A stretch of 64,000 nt of DNA, taken from positions 38,515,280-38,579,279 of the forward strand of contig NC_083605.1 in NCBI RefSeq assembly GCF_029168945.1. The letters run 5' to 3'. Below, piece after piece: positions 1-11,798 of the stretch (position 1 is the first letter of the stretch; each line of letters starts with the position of its first letter). This DNA is from Cannabis sativa. Taxonomy: Eukaryota > Streptophyta > Magnoliopsida > Rosales > Cannabaceae. Under the pieces are notes generated by a model that was not told the DNA's origin, made no database searches, and was given only the letters and a program-made list of their open reading frames with translations. A program made the translations under genes and the position numbers.

Positions 1-1125
1 TTTTGTTTTAGTTAAGGAATGGCAATAAGCTTGATGATAGTTGTATACTGCTGATTAGTGCGATGTGATCTGAAATTGTAAAATAATTGTGTGCTTGATT
101 CTGTTAACTATTTGGATTAGTTTGGATGCTTAGAAACCTGTGAACAATTGTAATTATTCAATCTGTGAAAATTGTTATAACTGTTTTACTATGGTTTGTG
201 GTAAGATTGACAGGATAGCTTAGAACTTGCATGTTTATTCTTTTGAGGCGAAATCCTTGATAGTGTTCAATTGGAATATGACTTAGGCATTTTTGGGATA
301 GTTTGAGCCTTTCAAGCCTACCATAATAATGTGTATCCCTAGTGAACCTTTTGAGCCTAAACCTGTTTTGTTTTTCACCCGTTGATTTGAAAAATTTTGC
401 AACCACGCTATTAATTTTTTCTTCACCATGTTATCCATGATATCATAAGCTACATAATTAGTTTGGGGGAGAGGAAACACTTAGTGAGAGAAATTAGTGA
501 GAGGGATAAAAACTTGTAAGATTGAGAAGAGGAAAAATTGTACTTCAATGTCACTGATGAAAAAAAAAGAACAATAAAAAGTGAAAAAAAAAAATATATG
601 TTTGAAAAAAAAAGAGACTCAGTGATGTTGGGAAAATAATAGAGATATCTTCTATCAATCTTGGTAAATTTGGGGAACATTATGGGATTCTAAAAAAAAA
701 AACAAAGTGAAAAACTTGTGGGTTCTATTTGTGTGCTTATGATATGTTGAGCCAAAAAAATTGTCTTTTGCCTATCCCTGAATATCTGAGCCATTATACT
801 TAAGCCTTTAAAAGACCTGATGATTTTAAAGAATACTGTCAACATTAGTGGAGAAAGGTAAGCATGCAAGAGTTATCGGATTGTGGAATTAATGGAAAGA
901 GTAAAACTTTTATAAAAATGTTTCACATTTGAGTAAATTGTTGCAGTGGTACATAGTGTTATTAATGGAGCATCCGAGTTAATTGTTAGAGTTAGTAGGA
1001 TCAAAATTCTAGTTTATGCAAGTAAGAAAACAGAGCATGAGTCAGCAACATAGTAATTATCTGATAGCGTAGTTAGTTTTTTTTATCTTACTCGGGGGCG
1101 AGTAAGAATCTAGTTTGGGGGATTT
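1..1125 (+). mobile_element. Element F, 3' non-coding internal region (gypsy, Athila/Tat-like)
   Basis: This is the 3' end of the internal region of an LTR retrotransposon whose body lies left of the window. I see no coding sequence; the short ORFs on both strands are chance ORFs in AT-rich DNA. Purine tracts of the form AGTTTGGGGGA occur near 461 and again at 1112-1122, the second lying directly before the LTR and serving as the polypurine tract (PPT). The Athila/Tat assignment rests on the long non-coding 3' region, the PPT form and the LTR tail at 11671-11798. It is an inference, because no pol is visible. Confidence 0.6.
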
Positions 1126-1324
1126 TGTTAGGTTATAATTAGCCTATGTTTCGGGTTTTTAAAGTTAGCATTATCTCGTCTATTGGTGTCTTTTGGAGCA
1201 GTTTTACGCTTGATTTTCATTATTTCAGGTTCCCGGAGTGTTAAAGTTCAAATTCAGTCAAATGGCGAAAAACTGGGATAAACTGGAAAAAAATTGGAAA
1301 AATTCGTCTCCAGAAGCTACAGTA

Positions 1325-1458
1325 GTCGCGACTTCAATTGAGCCAGGTCGCGACCCTTTTTCCTGGTCGCGACCCTGGTCGCGACTTCGAGGTTTGGCAG
1401 AACCTTCGATTTTTGAGGTTTGCCTGTAGTCGCGACCAGCTTAAGGGCTAGTCGCGAC
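1325..1458. repeat. Array of six GTCGCGAC palindromes in the F promoter
   Basis: The 8-bp palindrome occurs at 1325-1332, 1347-1354, 1366-1373, 1378-1385, 1429-1436 and 1451-1458. Spacing is irregular, and the intervening sequence is not a tandem repeat. The last copy ends 69 bp before the TATA box. Each copy contains two CpG sites, so the array is a CpG cluster in otherwise AT-rich DNA. Confidence 0.85.
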
Positions 1459-1527
1459 TTGGTATGGACGTCGTGGTTTTGACCTAATTTTGATTTTTCT
1501 CTCAATTGGAGGCACACCACTCATCCC

Positions 1528-1535
1528 TATATAAG
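1528..1535 (+). promoter_or_regulatory. TATA box of the F LTR
   Basis: The sequence is TATATAAG, in the context CCCTATATAAGGAAT. It sits about 400 bp into the LTR, as expected for a U3 core promoter. Transcription would start about 30 bp downstream. No start site is proven. Confidence 0.7.
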
Positions 1536-2647
1536 GAATACGACACTGAAGGTCAGAATCAAGCAAAAACAGACCTAATAGTGGAGGCAAGTGGAGAGGA
1601 AGCTATCTTGAAGACCCGGAGCGATACCACCTTCTAGTTTCTTTCTTTTACCCTTTTAATTCTTCTTTATGTTTGTTTTTATTTCTGAATTAATCATGGA
1701 TGTTTTTAGAGTTATTATGAACTAAATTTCCCAATAAGGGAGGATGATGAATGTTGTTTAAGTTTATGCCTAGTTAATAAATAATTGCCATTCCTTCATC
1801 TTATGTGTGAATACTATCTTTATTTGTGTTTAATTCCATGTGCAAGCTTGATCACCTTTTACATGTTTAATGATCTCAATTCGAAATCTGAAAAGTGAGA
1901 ATTGAGAATGCTAAAATTTGGATAGTCTAGGTTTTGATGTAAAACGAAAGTATTTACATAGCCTCAGTGACTAATAGATTATTGCTTAATGCTGATTTTG
2001 TGTTGATTTAATTAAGAAGTTAATTAGAGAACATATTATTTAGAACCTAAAAGATCTGAAAAGAGTTAGGTTAATTTATAATCTGTCATTCACATTGAGA
2101 TAAGGATAGCAATTAGGTATTAACATTGGTAGCTTATCAACAGGATTCACCTCCCTAATCTCTCATCTTGATTAATCTTCGTTTAGTTTCTCTTTAATTT
2201 CTGAGTTATTTACTTTCAAATTGCAAACTTATTTGTAACACCCTAACTACCTTAGGCGTATTACGTGATTTTTAAACGTACTGTGCAGCTCGTTGCTAAT
2301 CAACGAGGTTTATGGAAAAACGTGATTAATTAAAATTTTGCTTTTTAATTAAACTTATAAACCATATTACAAAAGACTCGGGATCCCGATTATAAAATCA
2401 TTTACAAAAAGTTTCAACTGTTTAACTGATACATAAAATAAAAGTCGTCTAACGACCAGTTACAAAAATTCAGCCTTGCTGTCCCGAGGGTCGTACGCTC
2501 CAGGCCTAACCGCCCCGACATGTACAATCTCATAAGCTCGCTCACGGTCCATCAGCTATAGCCTTGCCTTTACCTACACATGAACATAAACTGTGAGTCG
2601 ACAGACTCAGTAAGAAAAAGCATAATAATATCATACATAATTCTAAC

Positions 2648-2925
2648 TGCCGTGTCCAATACGATACTGAGTCCCGCTACTGCCATGTCCAACATGGTAC
2701 TGAGCCACTACTGCCAAGTCCAACATGGTACTGAGTTTTGAACGTTCATAGGGACGGTACTATTGACAAGTATCCTCCTGATCGGTCGAACCGGTCATAC
2801 TCCGGCTGCTGGTCATACTCCAGCCTGTACCGACGGGATAGGTCAATAGCACCGAACCACCAACCAAATGTCGGCTGATCGGTCAAACCGGTCATACTCC
2901 GGCTGCTGGTCATACTCCGGCACTG
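2648..2925. repeat. Tandem repeats within the Tekay LTR
   Basis: Two repeat types lie side by side. The first is three degenerate units of about 26-33 bp built on CTGCCATGTCCAACATGG, which contains the inverted repeat CATG-TCCAA-CATG. The second is a unit of about 97 bp starting GATCGGTC at 2780 and again at 2877. The same structure is present in the other three Tekay LTRs of the window (near 9852, 29861 and 37067). Confidence 0.85.
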
Positions 2926-3270
2926 CAGAAGCGTGACAGGGTTGGATGGTTCGAAGCCTATATACATAACTAATGTAATCTAACAGGCTTCCTACATGCA
3001 CGCTAAACATGTAATCTACATATGCATACTGTTATACTAATCTTACCTGGATTCCGATTTCAAGTGTGCCGGTCAACCTGACTGGAACTAAAGCTGAGCG
3101 GCGGATTACTGGCTCCTAAACCATAAAAATCACAACACTATAAGTGACACGCTAAATCACTTCCCGGGGACTAAAACTAGGAACTAAAAGTTTCCCTATC
3201 GATAAAAAGCATGGCAATACCCCTAAAAACATAAAAACGAGGAAAACTAGGGTCCCTGAATTTTCCCCAA

Positions 3271-3358
3271 CCGGTAGACCGGTTGCCCAACCGGAATTCC
3301 GGTTCTGGAAAATTCAGAACCCTCATCCGGAATTCCGGATGCACAACCGGAATTCCGG
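3271..3358. repeat. Four CCGG...CCGG palindromes in the Tekay LTR
   Basis: CCGGTAGACCGG lies at 3271-3282, and the perfect 12-bp palindrome CCGGAATTCCGG at 3291-3302, 3327-3338 and 3347-3358. The right LTR of A (near 10480-10562) has the same set with small changes. The same 12-mer recurs in the unrelated SIRE-type element E. Confidence 0.9.
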
Positions 3359-4460
3359 TTCCTCGCAGGCAGCAAACCAAATTTTTCATAACTCGACCAA
3401 TTCAACCCCAATTGGTTCCAAACTTTCCAGACCTGTTCTATATCTTCCCTAGAACATTTCTAAGGCCTCAAAACCACCCAGAAAACACATAAACAAAAAT
3501 CACCATTGGAGCTCAAGCTTTGAGTTCTAAACTCAAACTTGAGCAAAACCACCTAAACATGCATTCCACTAGCATAAATCAACTTAAACTAGCATAAAAT
3601 CATCTCTGAAAACTATTAGAAACTACAGCAACAACACAGAAACAGAATCACTATAATTTCCTCCAAAAATCACATTTTTGCATAGAAAACTCAAACTTTA
3701 AACAATCTATCCAACATGCTTTCAACACAGCTCAATTAACATCAATTAACATGCTTTAAACCTCATAATTTAACAACCAAAACACAGCAGCAACAGCAAC
3801 CAAAAATCATGCATGCATCATCAATTTATCAAACTTTTCCTAAGAAAATAAGAGAAGAAAGCTAGAGGACACCTACCACAATCAAGAATTCACTAGAGTT
3901 TTGCAAATCAAGCTTGAATCACCACAAAAATCCAGCTCCAAGCACCCCCATGCACAGCCGAAAATAGAGAGAAAAAGAGAGTGTTTTTGAAATTTTCTTT
4001 CTTTTCTTTACTTAGTGATTTTTTTGTAAAAAGAAGGAATACACATAAAGCCACATATCAACTTACATTTCAGCCAATAAATAAATAAAATAACATTTAT
4101 TTTCCATTTCATAAAATCACAAAAGACAAAATACTAATGGGGCAAAAAGACCATTTTGCCCCTCCACCATAAAATCATGAAAATCATACTAAAGGGGTAT
4201 TATTGGGAAATTCTAAATTCCCGGCCATTCCCGATATTCCCAATGTCTAAAACCCGTCCCCAAACTACTAACATACTAAGTTGTGATTTCTACTGAGCCA
4301 AACGCCGAGTTCCAAAATACCGGACACCGGAAATGCAAAATGTGCAAGCTACTGAATAACATAAATAACAGTATAATAAATTATTTAAATAGCTATAAAT
4401 AATTTCATAATTAATCACAATTAACTGATAATTTCCAAATTAACTAAGCGGGCTTTACAA

Positions 4461-7400
4461 CTATCCCCCCCTTAAAAGGATTTCGTCCCCGAAATCTAAC
4501 CTGAATAACTCTGGATATTGAGCTCTCATATCTGACTCTAGCTCCCAGGTGGCTTCTTCCACCTTACTGTTTCTCCAGAGAACCTTGACCAATGCTATGG
4601 TCTTATTCCGAAGGACTTTATCCTTTCTATCCAGGATCTGCACTGGCTGTTCCTCATAAGTCATGTCTAGCTGAAGCTGAAGACTCTCATAACTGAGTAT
4701 ATGAGAGGGGTCTGAAACGTATTTTCTCAACATCGAGACATGGAATACGTTGTGCACTGCTGATAAGGCTGGAGGCAATGCTAACCGATATGCCACTTGA
4801 CCTATCTTCTCGAGAATCTCGAAAGGTCCAGTAAATCTAGGGCATAACTTGCCTCTTTTCCCGAAACGTTTAATCCCCTTCATCGGAGATACCCGTAAAA
4901 ACACATGTTCCCCTATTTGGAACTCCACATCCCTGCGTTTCGGATCTGCGTAACTCTTCTGTCTGCTCTGTGAGGCAAGCATTCTAGCTTTTATCTTTTC
5001 TATTGCCTCATTAGTCCGTTGTACTGACTCAGGACCTAGGTATTTCCTCTCCCCTGTCTGATCCCAGTGGATAGGGGATCTACATTTCCTACCGTACAAC
5101 AGTTCATAGGGAGCCATCCCTATCGTACTCTGATAACTGTTGTTGTAAGAGAATTCTATTAACGGTAGATACTTACTCCATGAGCCTTCAAAGTCCATAA
5201 CACAGGCTCTTAACATATCCTCCAATATCTGAATTGTCCTTTCGGACTGACCATCTGTCTGAGGATGGAATGCTGTACTGAATTTCAGCTTCGTACCCAT
5301 TGCCCGTTGCAAACTTTGCCAAAATTTGGAGGTGAATTTCGGATCCCTGTCCGAAACTATAGACTTCGGTACCCCGTGAAGTCTCACTATCTCCCTGACA
5401 TATAACTCTGCCAACTGATCCACTGTAAATGTTGTTCTAACCGGCAGAAAATGAGCAGATTTTGTAAATCGGTCCACCACTACCCAGATGGAATCATGCA
5501 AACCCATGGTCCTAGGTAACCCGACCACAAAATCCATCGTAATATCTTCCCATTTCCATTCTGGTAGGGTTAGAGGCTGCAACAACCCTGCTGGTCTCTG
5601 ATGTTCAGCCTTAATCTGCTGACAAGTGAGGCATCTCGATACGAATTCTACCAAATTCTTCTTCATACCGCTCCACCAGAAGTACGGTTTCAAATCTTGG
5701 TACATCTTGGTGGTGCCGGGATGCAGAGAATACGGGGTAGAATGAGCCTCCTCAAAGATCTCATTTCTAAGTTCCACACTGTTCGGAACACAAACTCTGG
5801 CTTTATACAAAAGCATCCCACTATCTGACACTGAAAAGTCCTTGGCTTGACCAGCCAACACCTCATCTCGGATTTTCACTAACTCCGGATCTGTCATCTG
5901 AGCGACTTTTATTCTTTCCAATAGATCAGATTGCAGCGTCAAGTTGTGAAGCTGACGTACCACAAACTCAATGCTGGATCTAACCATATCCTCTGCTAGC
6001 TGAGGTGATATCTGAACCATACTAGCTACTTGCCCGGGACCCTTTCTGCTCAGGGCATCGGCCACTACATTGGCTTTTCCGGGATGATAGAGGATCTCAC
6101 AATCGTAGTCCTTCACTAGTTCCAACCAACGCCTTTGTCTCATGTTCAAATCTTTCTGAGTAAAGAAATACTTGAGACTTTTATGGTCGGTATAGATCTC
6201 ACACTTCTCCCCATAAAGGTAATGCCGCCAAATCTTCAGTGCAAAAACCACTGCGGCCAATTCTAGATCATGAGTCGGGTATCGCTGTTCATAATCCTTT
6301 AACTGACGGGAGGCATAAGCGATGACCCGATCGGCTTGCATCAATACACACCCCAAACCCTGTTTGGATGCGTCACAGTAGACTACGAACTTCTCCTTGT
6401 CCGAAGGCAAAGCTAGTACCGGAGCAGTAATCAATCTCTGTTTCAGCTCCTGAAAGCTAGCTTCACATTTATCTGACCAGATAAACCGCTGATTCTTCTT
6501 TGTAAGCTCGGTTAGGGGCATTGAAATTTTGGAGAACCCCTCCACGAACCTACGGTAGTACCCAGCTAAACCCAAGAAGCTTCTGATCTCTGTCACTGTC
6601 TTCGGTCTCGGCCAATCCCTGACGGATTCAATCTTCCCGGGATCCACCTTGATCCCATCTTTACTCACAATGTGCCCTAGGAAGGACACCTGGGACAACC
6701 AGAACTCACATTTCTTGAACTTGGCGTAAAGCTTGTGTTCTCGAAGTCGTTGCAGTACCATCTGAAGATGTAACTCATGCTCCTCTTCTGATTGAGAGTA
6801 CACAAGGATGTCGTCGATAAACACAATCACACAAATATCGAGGAAATCCTTGAATACTCTATTCATCAGGTCCATGAATGCTGCAGGAGCATTGGTTAGT
6901 CCGAATGACATAACCAGAAACTCGTAATGTCCATACCTAGTGCGGAAAGCCGTCTTCGGAATGTCCTCCTCTCGGATTCTCAACTGATGATAACCCGAAC
7001 GGAGATCAATCTTAGAAAAGACCGTCTTCCCCTGAAGCTGATCGAACAAGTCATCGATCCTAGGTAATGGATATTTATTCTTCACCGTCAACTTGTTCAA
7101 CTCCCTGTAGTCGATGCACATCCTCATAGATCCATCCTTCTTCTTGACGAACAAAACCGGGGCTCCCCAGGGTGACACACTGGGCCGAATGAACCCTATG
7201 TCAAGCAACCCTTGGAGCTGAATCTTTAATTCCTTAAGTTCAGCTGGAGCCATCCTATACGGGGCTTTGGAAACCGGTTCCACCCCTGGTGCCAAGTCAA
7301 TCACAAAATCAATCTCCAGCTGAGGTGGTAACCCTGGAAGTTCTTCGGGAAAAACGTCCAAAAATTCCCGAACCACTCTGATGTCTTCTGGGCGAATGGT

Positions 7401-9147
7401 GTCTGGCCGAGTGGTGTCCACCACCACGGCCAGAAACCCTAAGCACCCGCCGTGCAACAATTCTCTCGCTGACATAGCCGAGATCACCGGGATCCGAGAT
7501 CCCTGAACTGAACCCACAAATACAAACGGTTCTTCACTTTCCGGTTGGAAGACCACCATCTTCCTTTTACAATCAATGCTCGCCGAATATTTAGATAGGA
7601 AATCCATTCCTAAAATAATATCGAATTCGACTAAGCTCATCTCTATCAGATCAGCGCTTAACTCTCTACCATCTATCTTGATCGGCATAGACCTAATCCA
7701 CCTATTGGAGATAACCAATTCTCCGCCAGGTAACAGGGTTCCAAACCCTGATTCATATCTATCATAGGGTCTACCCAATTTACTAAAGACTCTGGCCGCC
7801 ACATAAGAATGTGTAGCCCCAGAATCAAACAGCACTGAATATAGTGAGTTGTTAATAGAAAGCTGACCTGTGACTACTGATGGGCTGGCATCTGCATCAG
7901 CCTGCGTGATAGCGAACACCCTGGCTGGAGTGGGTATCGCTGGAGCTCTCGGTGCCTCTGATCGGAGCTGGGGACAATCCCTCTTGAAGTGTCCGGGCAT
8001 GCCACAATGAAAGCATCCCTGACCTTTGCACTCACCCCGATGGTGCCTCTTGGAGCTAGGGCACTCGGGATAGGAGAATCGGGTCTCAGTACCCCCAGGA
8101 CGACTCCCTCTATTCTGGTTCCCCCGGAACCTCTTGTTCTGACTCGAGCCACCGGAAGCAGTGGGTGCTCTCTTCCTCTGATCAATGGCCGAACAACTAC
8201 TCCCCCTGCTAAAGCCTGATGCAGGAGGGCTAGGAGCTCCGCCACTAACCGGAGTACTGGCTGATTCTGACATGCACCCCACTGCGCCCTCAGCTCGCAG
8301 TGCCTTCTCCACCATCTGAGCATAGGTGGTGCTGTCGTCGGTGTTAATCATCAGATCATGCCTGATCTTGGGATTCAACCCGTCCAGATACTTCTCCTTC
8401 TTGCTGAAGTCGGTCGGCACAATTCCCGAGGCTAACCTCGCCAACCGATCAAACTGAGTAGTATACTCAGTGACGCTCATGTTCTCCCGCTGGGTCAGGT
8501 GAACGAACTATTTCCTCTTGGCGCTTCTGACCACCTCGTTGTAGTATTTTGCATTAAAGAGTTCCTGAAACCTTTCCCAGGTCATGGTGGTGACGTCATG
8601 GATCTGAGACACCATGTCCCACCATACCAGGGCGTCCTCCTGGAACTGAAACGTGGCGCACACCACTCTGTCGTTACCGGTGACACCCATGAAATTCAGT
8701 ATTTTGGTGATCACCGTCAGCCATTGCTCGGCTTTCATCACGTCTGGACCTCCCAGGAATACCGGAGGTGCTTGCTTCCGGAACCGCTCATACAATGGTT
8801 CCAATCTATGGGCCGCCACCACTATCTCGGCCTGGGCAGCAGGGGCAGGTGCCACTGGAACTATGGGCACAGGAACTGCAGGAGCACCCTGCTGTCTCAA
8901 CCTCTGAATCTCGAGGTCTTGTTCTTCGATCCGGGCTTGCATTTCCGCAAAACGCAACTCCCAGTTCGGGGCTCCCTGATCGGCTGGGGGAGCCTGGGCA
9001 GCCTGTGGCGGGTTCTCATCACCCCGGCCACGAGCCCTGCCTCGGGGACCTCTACCTCGGCCCCGGCGTGGGGAAAGCTTGGGCTCCCTGACCTTGATTC
9101 GACCCTATGGAGTTGCCCTGACTCCTGGTAGTCCGCCTGGCGTCCAT
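4461..9147 (-). pseudogene. gag-pol: Element A gag-pol polyprotein (Tekay), nearly intact
   Basis: One long minus-strand frame encodes a polyprotein. From the internal Met at 8480 it runs 1339 residues: CCHC zinc knuckle (about 156-169), protease with DSGATHSY (D219), reverse transcriptase with FIDD (D556-D557), RNase H, integrase and a C-terminal chromodomain. The integrase keeps its HHCC zinc site and the catalytic D, D and E, with 35 residues between the last two. Upstream in the same frame, gag (8957-8511) has a coiled-coil-like N-terminus. It is separated from the rest by one TAG at 8508-8510, where element B has a Glu codon. The likely true start is the ATG at 9147; it is one frame off, so a frameshift lies near 9070. 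Apart from these two lesions the protein looks functional. Confidence 0.93.
4464..4473 (-). promoter_or_regulatory. Polypurine tract of element A
   Basis: On the minus strand this is a purine run ending in a G-stretch, directly before the 3' LTR. It primes plus-strand DNA synthesis in this class of elements. It overlaps the last codons of pol, whose stop codon (4461-4463) ends only one base from the LTR. Confidence 0.85.
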
Positions 9148-9422
9148 CTAGTTAGAACCGCCTGCGAAACCAAGAGTTGGCATATCAGGTCGTATTCAAG
9201 GCGAGCTTACTAATGCCGCTTAATTTGGAAATTAAAAACGAAACATGCGCCTATTCTACTATCAGGCTACTAACATGCTTCCTAACAGGCTTCTTTTTTT
9301 TTTTTTTGTATAACTGACTAAAATAAACTACTAAAGCAACAAAGGCTTACTGAACCGTGAACCGAGCTAACTGCTGATGATGATTGTACATGTCGTGACG
9401 ATCTTCGGAAGACAACCTGGCG

Positions 9423-9434
9423 GCTCTGATACCA
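9423..9434 (-). promoter_or_regulatory. Primer-binding site of element A
   Basis: Read on the minus strand it is TGGTATCAGAGC, complementary to the 3' end of plant initiator Met-tRNA. It lies three bases inside the 5' LTR boundary. In element B the matching site is altered (TGGTATCGTAGC). Confidence 0.92.
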
Positions 9435-9437
9435 AAT

Positions 9438-11665
9438 TGTAACACCCTAACTACCTTAGGCGTATTACGTGATTTTTAAACGTACTGTGCAGCTCGTTGC
9501 TAATCAACGAGGTTTATGGAAAAACGTGATTAATTAAAATTTTGCTTTTTAATTAAACTTATAAACCATATTACAAAAGACTCGGGATCCCGATTATAAA
9601 ATCATTTACAAAAAGTTTCAACTGTTTAACTGATACATAAAATAAAAGTCGTCTAACGACCAGTTACAAAAATTCAGCCTTGCTGTCCCGAGGATCGTAC
9701 GCTCCAGGCCTAACTGCCCCGACATGTAAAATCTCATAAGCTCGCTCACGGTCCATCAGCTATAGCCTTGCCTTTACCTACACATGAACATAAACTGTGA
9801 GTCGACAGACTCAGTAAGAAAAAGCATAATAATATCATACATAACTCTAACTCCCCTGTCCAACACGATACTGAGTCCCGCTACTGCCATGTCCAACATG
9901 GTACTGAGCCACTACTGCCATGTCCAACATGGTACTGAGTTTTGAACGTTCATAGGGACGGTACTATGTACAAGTATCCTCCTGATCGGTCGAACCGGTC
10001 ATACTCCATTGCTTGGTCATACTCCAGCCTGTACCGACGGGATAGGTCAATAGCACTGAACCACCAACCAAATGTCAGCCTGATCGATCAAACCGGTCAT
10101 ACTCCGGCTGCTGGTCATACTCCAGCCTGTACCGACGTGACAAGGTTGGATGGTTCGAAGCCTATATACATAACTAATGTAATCTAACAGGCTTCCTACA
10201 TGCACGCTAAACATGTAATCTACATATGCATACTGTTATACTAATCTTACCTGGATTCCGATTTCAGGTGTGCTCTGGCCAACTCGACCGGAACGAAGGG
10301 CGAGCTGGCGGATTACTGGCTCCTAAACCATAAAAATCACAACGCTATAAGTGACACGCTAAATCACTTCCCGGGGACTAAAACTAGGAACTAAAAGTTT
10401 CCCTATCGATAAAAAGCATGGCAATACCCCTAAAAACATAAAAACGAGGAAAACTAGGGTCCCTGAATTTTCCCCAACCGTAGACCAGGTTGCCCAACCG
10501 GAATTCCGGTTCTGGAAAATTCAGAACCCTCATCCGAAATTCGGATGCACAACCGGAATTCCGTTTCCTCGCAGGCAGCAAACCAAATTTTTCATAACTC
10601 GACCAATTCAACCCCAATTGGTTCCAAACTTTCCAGACCTGTTCTATATCTTCCCTAGAACATTTCTAAGGCCTCAAAACCACCCAAAAAACACATAAAC
10701 AAAAATCACCATTGGAGCTCAAGCTTTGAGTTCTAAACTCAAACTTGAGCAAAACCACCTAAACATGCATTCCACTAGCATAAATCAACTTAAACTAGCA
10801 TAAAATCATCTCTGAAAACTATTAGAAACTACAACAACAACACAGAAACAGAATCACTATAATTTCCTCCAAAAATCACATTTTTGCATAGAAAACTCAA
10901 ACTTTAAACAATCTATCCAACATGCTTTCAACACAGCTCAATTAACATCAATTAACATGCTTTAAACCTCATAATTTAACAACCAAAACACAGCAGCAAC
11001 AGCAACCAAAAATCATGCATGCATCATCAATTTATCAAACTTTTCCTAAGAAAATAAGAGAAGAAAGCTAGAGGACACCTACCACAATCAAGAATTCACT
11101 AGAGTTTTGCAAATCAAGCTTGAATCACCACAAAAATCCAGCTCCAAGCACCCCCATGCACAGCCGAAAATAGAGAGAAAAAGAGAGTGTTTTTGAAATT
11201 TTCTTTCTTTTCTTTACTTAGTGATTTTTTTGTAAAAAGAAGGAATACACATAAAGCCACATATCAACTTACATTTCAGCCAATAAATAAATAAAATAAC
11301 ATTTATTTTCCATTTCATAAAATCACAAAAGACAAAATACTAATGGGGCAAAAAGACCATTTTGCCCCTCCACCATAAAATCATGAAAATCATACTAAAG
11401 GGGTATTTTTGGGAAATTCTAAATTCCCGGCCATTCCCGACATTCCCAATGTCTAAAACCCGTCCCCAAACTACTAACATACTAAGTTGTGATTTCTACT
11501 AAGCCAAACGCCGAGTTCCAAAATACCGGACACCGGAAATGCAAAATGTGCAAGCTACTGAATAACATAAATAACAGTATAATAAATTATTTAAATAGCT
11601 ATAAATAATTTCATAATTAATCACAATTAACTGATAATTTCCAAATTAACTAAGCGGGCTTTACA
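9438..11665 (-). mobile_element. Element A 5' LTR (right copy)
   Basis: This 2228-bp LTR is nearly identical to the left copy. Differences cluster in the GC-rich tandem-repeat and palindrome blocks; one palindrome has become CCGTAGACCAGG and another CCGAAATTCGG. The AT-rich half is almost unchanged. The element's transcript would start in this copy. Confidence 0.95.
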
Positions 11666-11670
11666 TTATT

Positions 11671-11798
11671 ATTCTACCGAATAGAATCATAAGTATAGTT
11701 CAGTAGTACTTAATCCAATTCCCTGTGGTTCGACCTCACTTGCATGAGATACTACTTGATTGCGTACACTTGCGTAATAACCATAAAATTTCGTAACA
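11671..11798 (+). mobile_element. Element F 3' LTR, second part
   Basis: This resumes the F LTR after element A. It contains the phrase CCCTGTGGTTCGACCTCACT, which resembles the LTR tails of plant Athila/Tat elements. It ends TAACA at 11798, inverted relative to the TGTTA start at 1126. The next bases, CACAC (11799-11803), are the expected TSD copy; the partner lies outside the window. Confidence 0.7.

Larger units (their letters stand above)
1126..2233 (+). mobile_element. Element F 3' LTR, first part
   Basis: The LTR starts TGTTAGG right after the PPT. It carries six GTCGCGAC palindromes and a TATA box in the proximal promoter. At 2233 it is interrupted by element A and resumes at 11671. 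The two parts add up to about 1236 bp, and the end CGTAACA at 11798 is the inverted counterpart of the start. Confidence 0.75.
2234..4459 (-). mobile_element. Element A 3' LTR (left copy)
   Basis: This 2226-bp LTR holds, in plus-strand coordinates, a short tandem repeat (2648-2735), a duplicated block of about 97 bp (2780-2925), four palindromes (3271-3358) and an AT-rich, poly-purine/pyrimidine part (3400-4440). In element orientation the palindromes lie just over halfway through. I could not identify a convincing TATA box; TTTTTATCGAT near 3200 is a weak candidate. Confidence 0.95.
2234..11665 (-). mobile_element. Element A: near-complete Tekay-type chromovirus (Ty3/gypsy)
   Basis: This is a full LTR retrotransposon on the minus strand, flanked by the 5-bp TSD TTATT (2229-2233 and 11666-11670). 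Both LTRs begin TGTAACACCC and end GGCTTTACA in plus-strand reading. Their lengths are 2226 and 2228 bp, with only scattered differences by eye, so the insertion is young. A primer-binding site for initiator Met-tRNA and a PPT are present. Domain order is gag, protease, reverse transcriptase, RNase H, integrase, chromodomain. It was inserted into the 3' LTR of F. Confidence 0.97.

Noticed and set aside
1238..1520. Two ORFs in the GTCGCGAC array
   Set aside because: They overlap on opposite strands within an LTR promoter; open only because of the GC-rich palindromes.
2746..3492. Short ORFs in the Tekay LTRs (also at 9942-10617, 29783-30632 and 36989-38001)
   Set aside because: Non-coding LTR tandem repeats; frames differ between near-identical LTR copies.
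7874..8323. 149-residue minus-strand ORF overlapping gag in another frame
   Set aside because: Frame shadow of the zinc-knuckle region of element A.
8499..9131. Plus-strand 210-residue ORF opposite the Tekay gag, and similar ORFs at 35275-36334
   Set aside because: Antisense to a recognised gag; GC-rich DNA gives long chance ORFs. No domain pattern.
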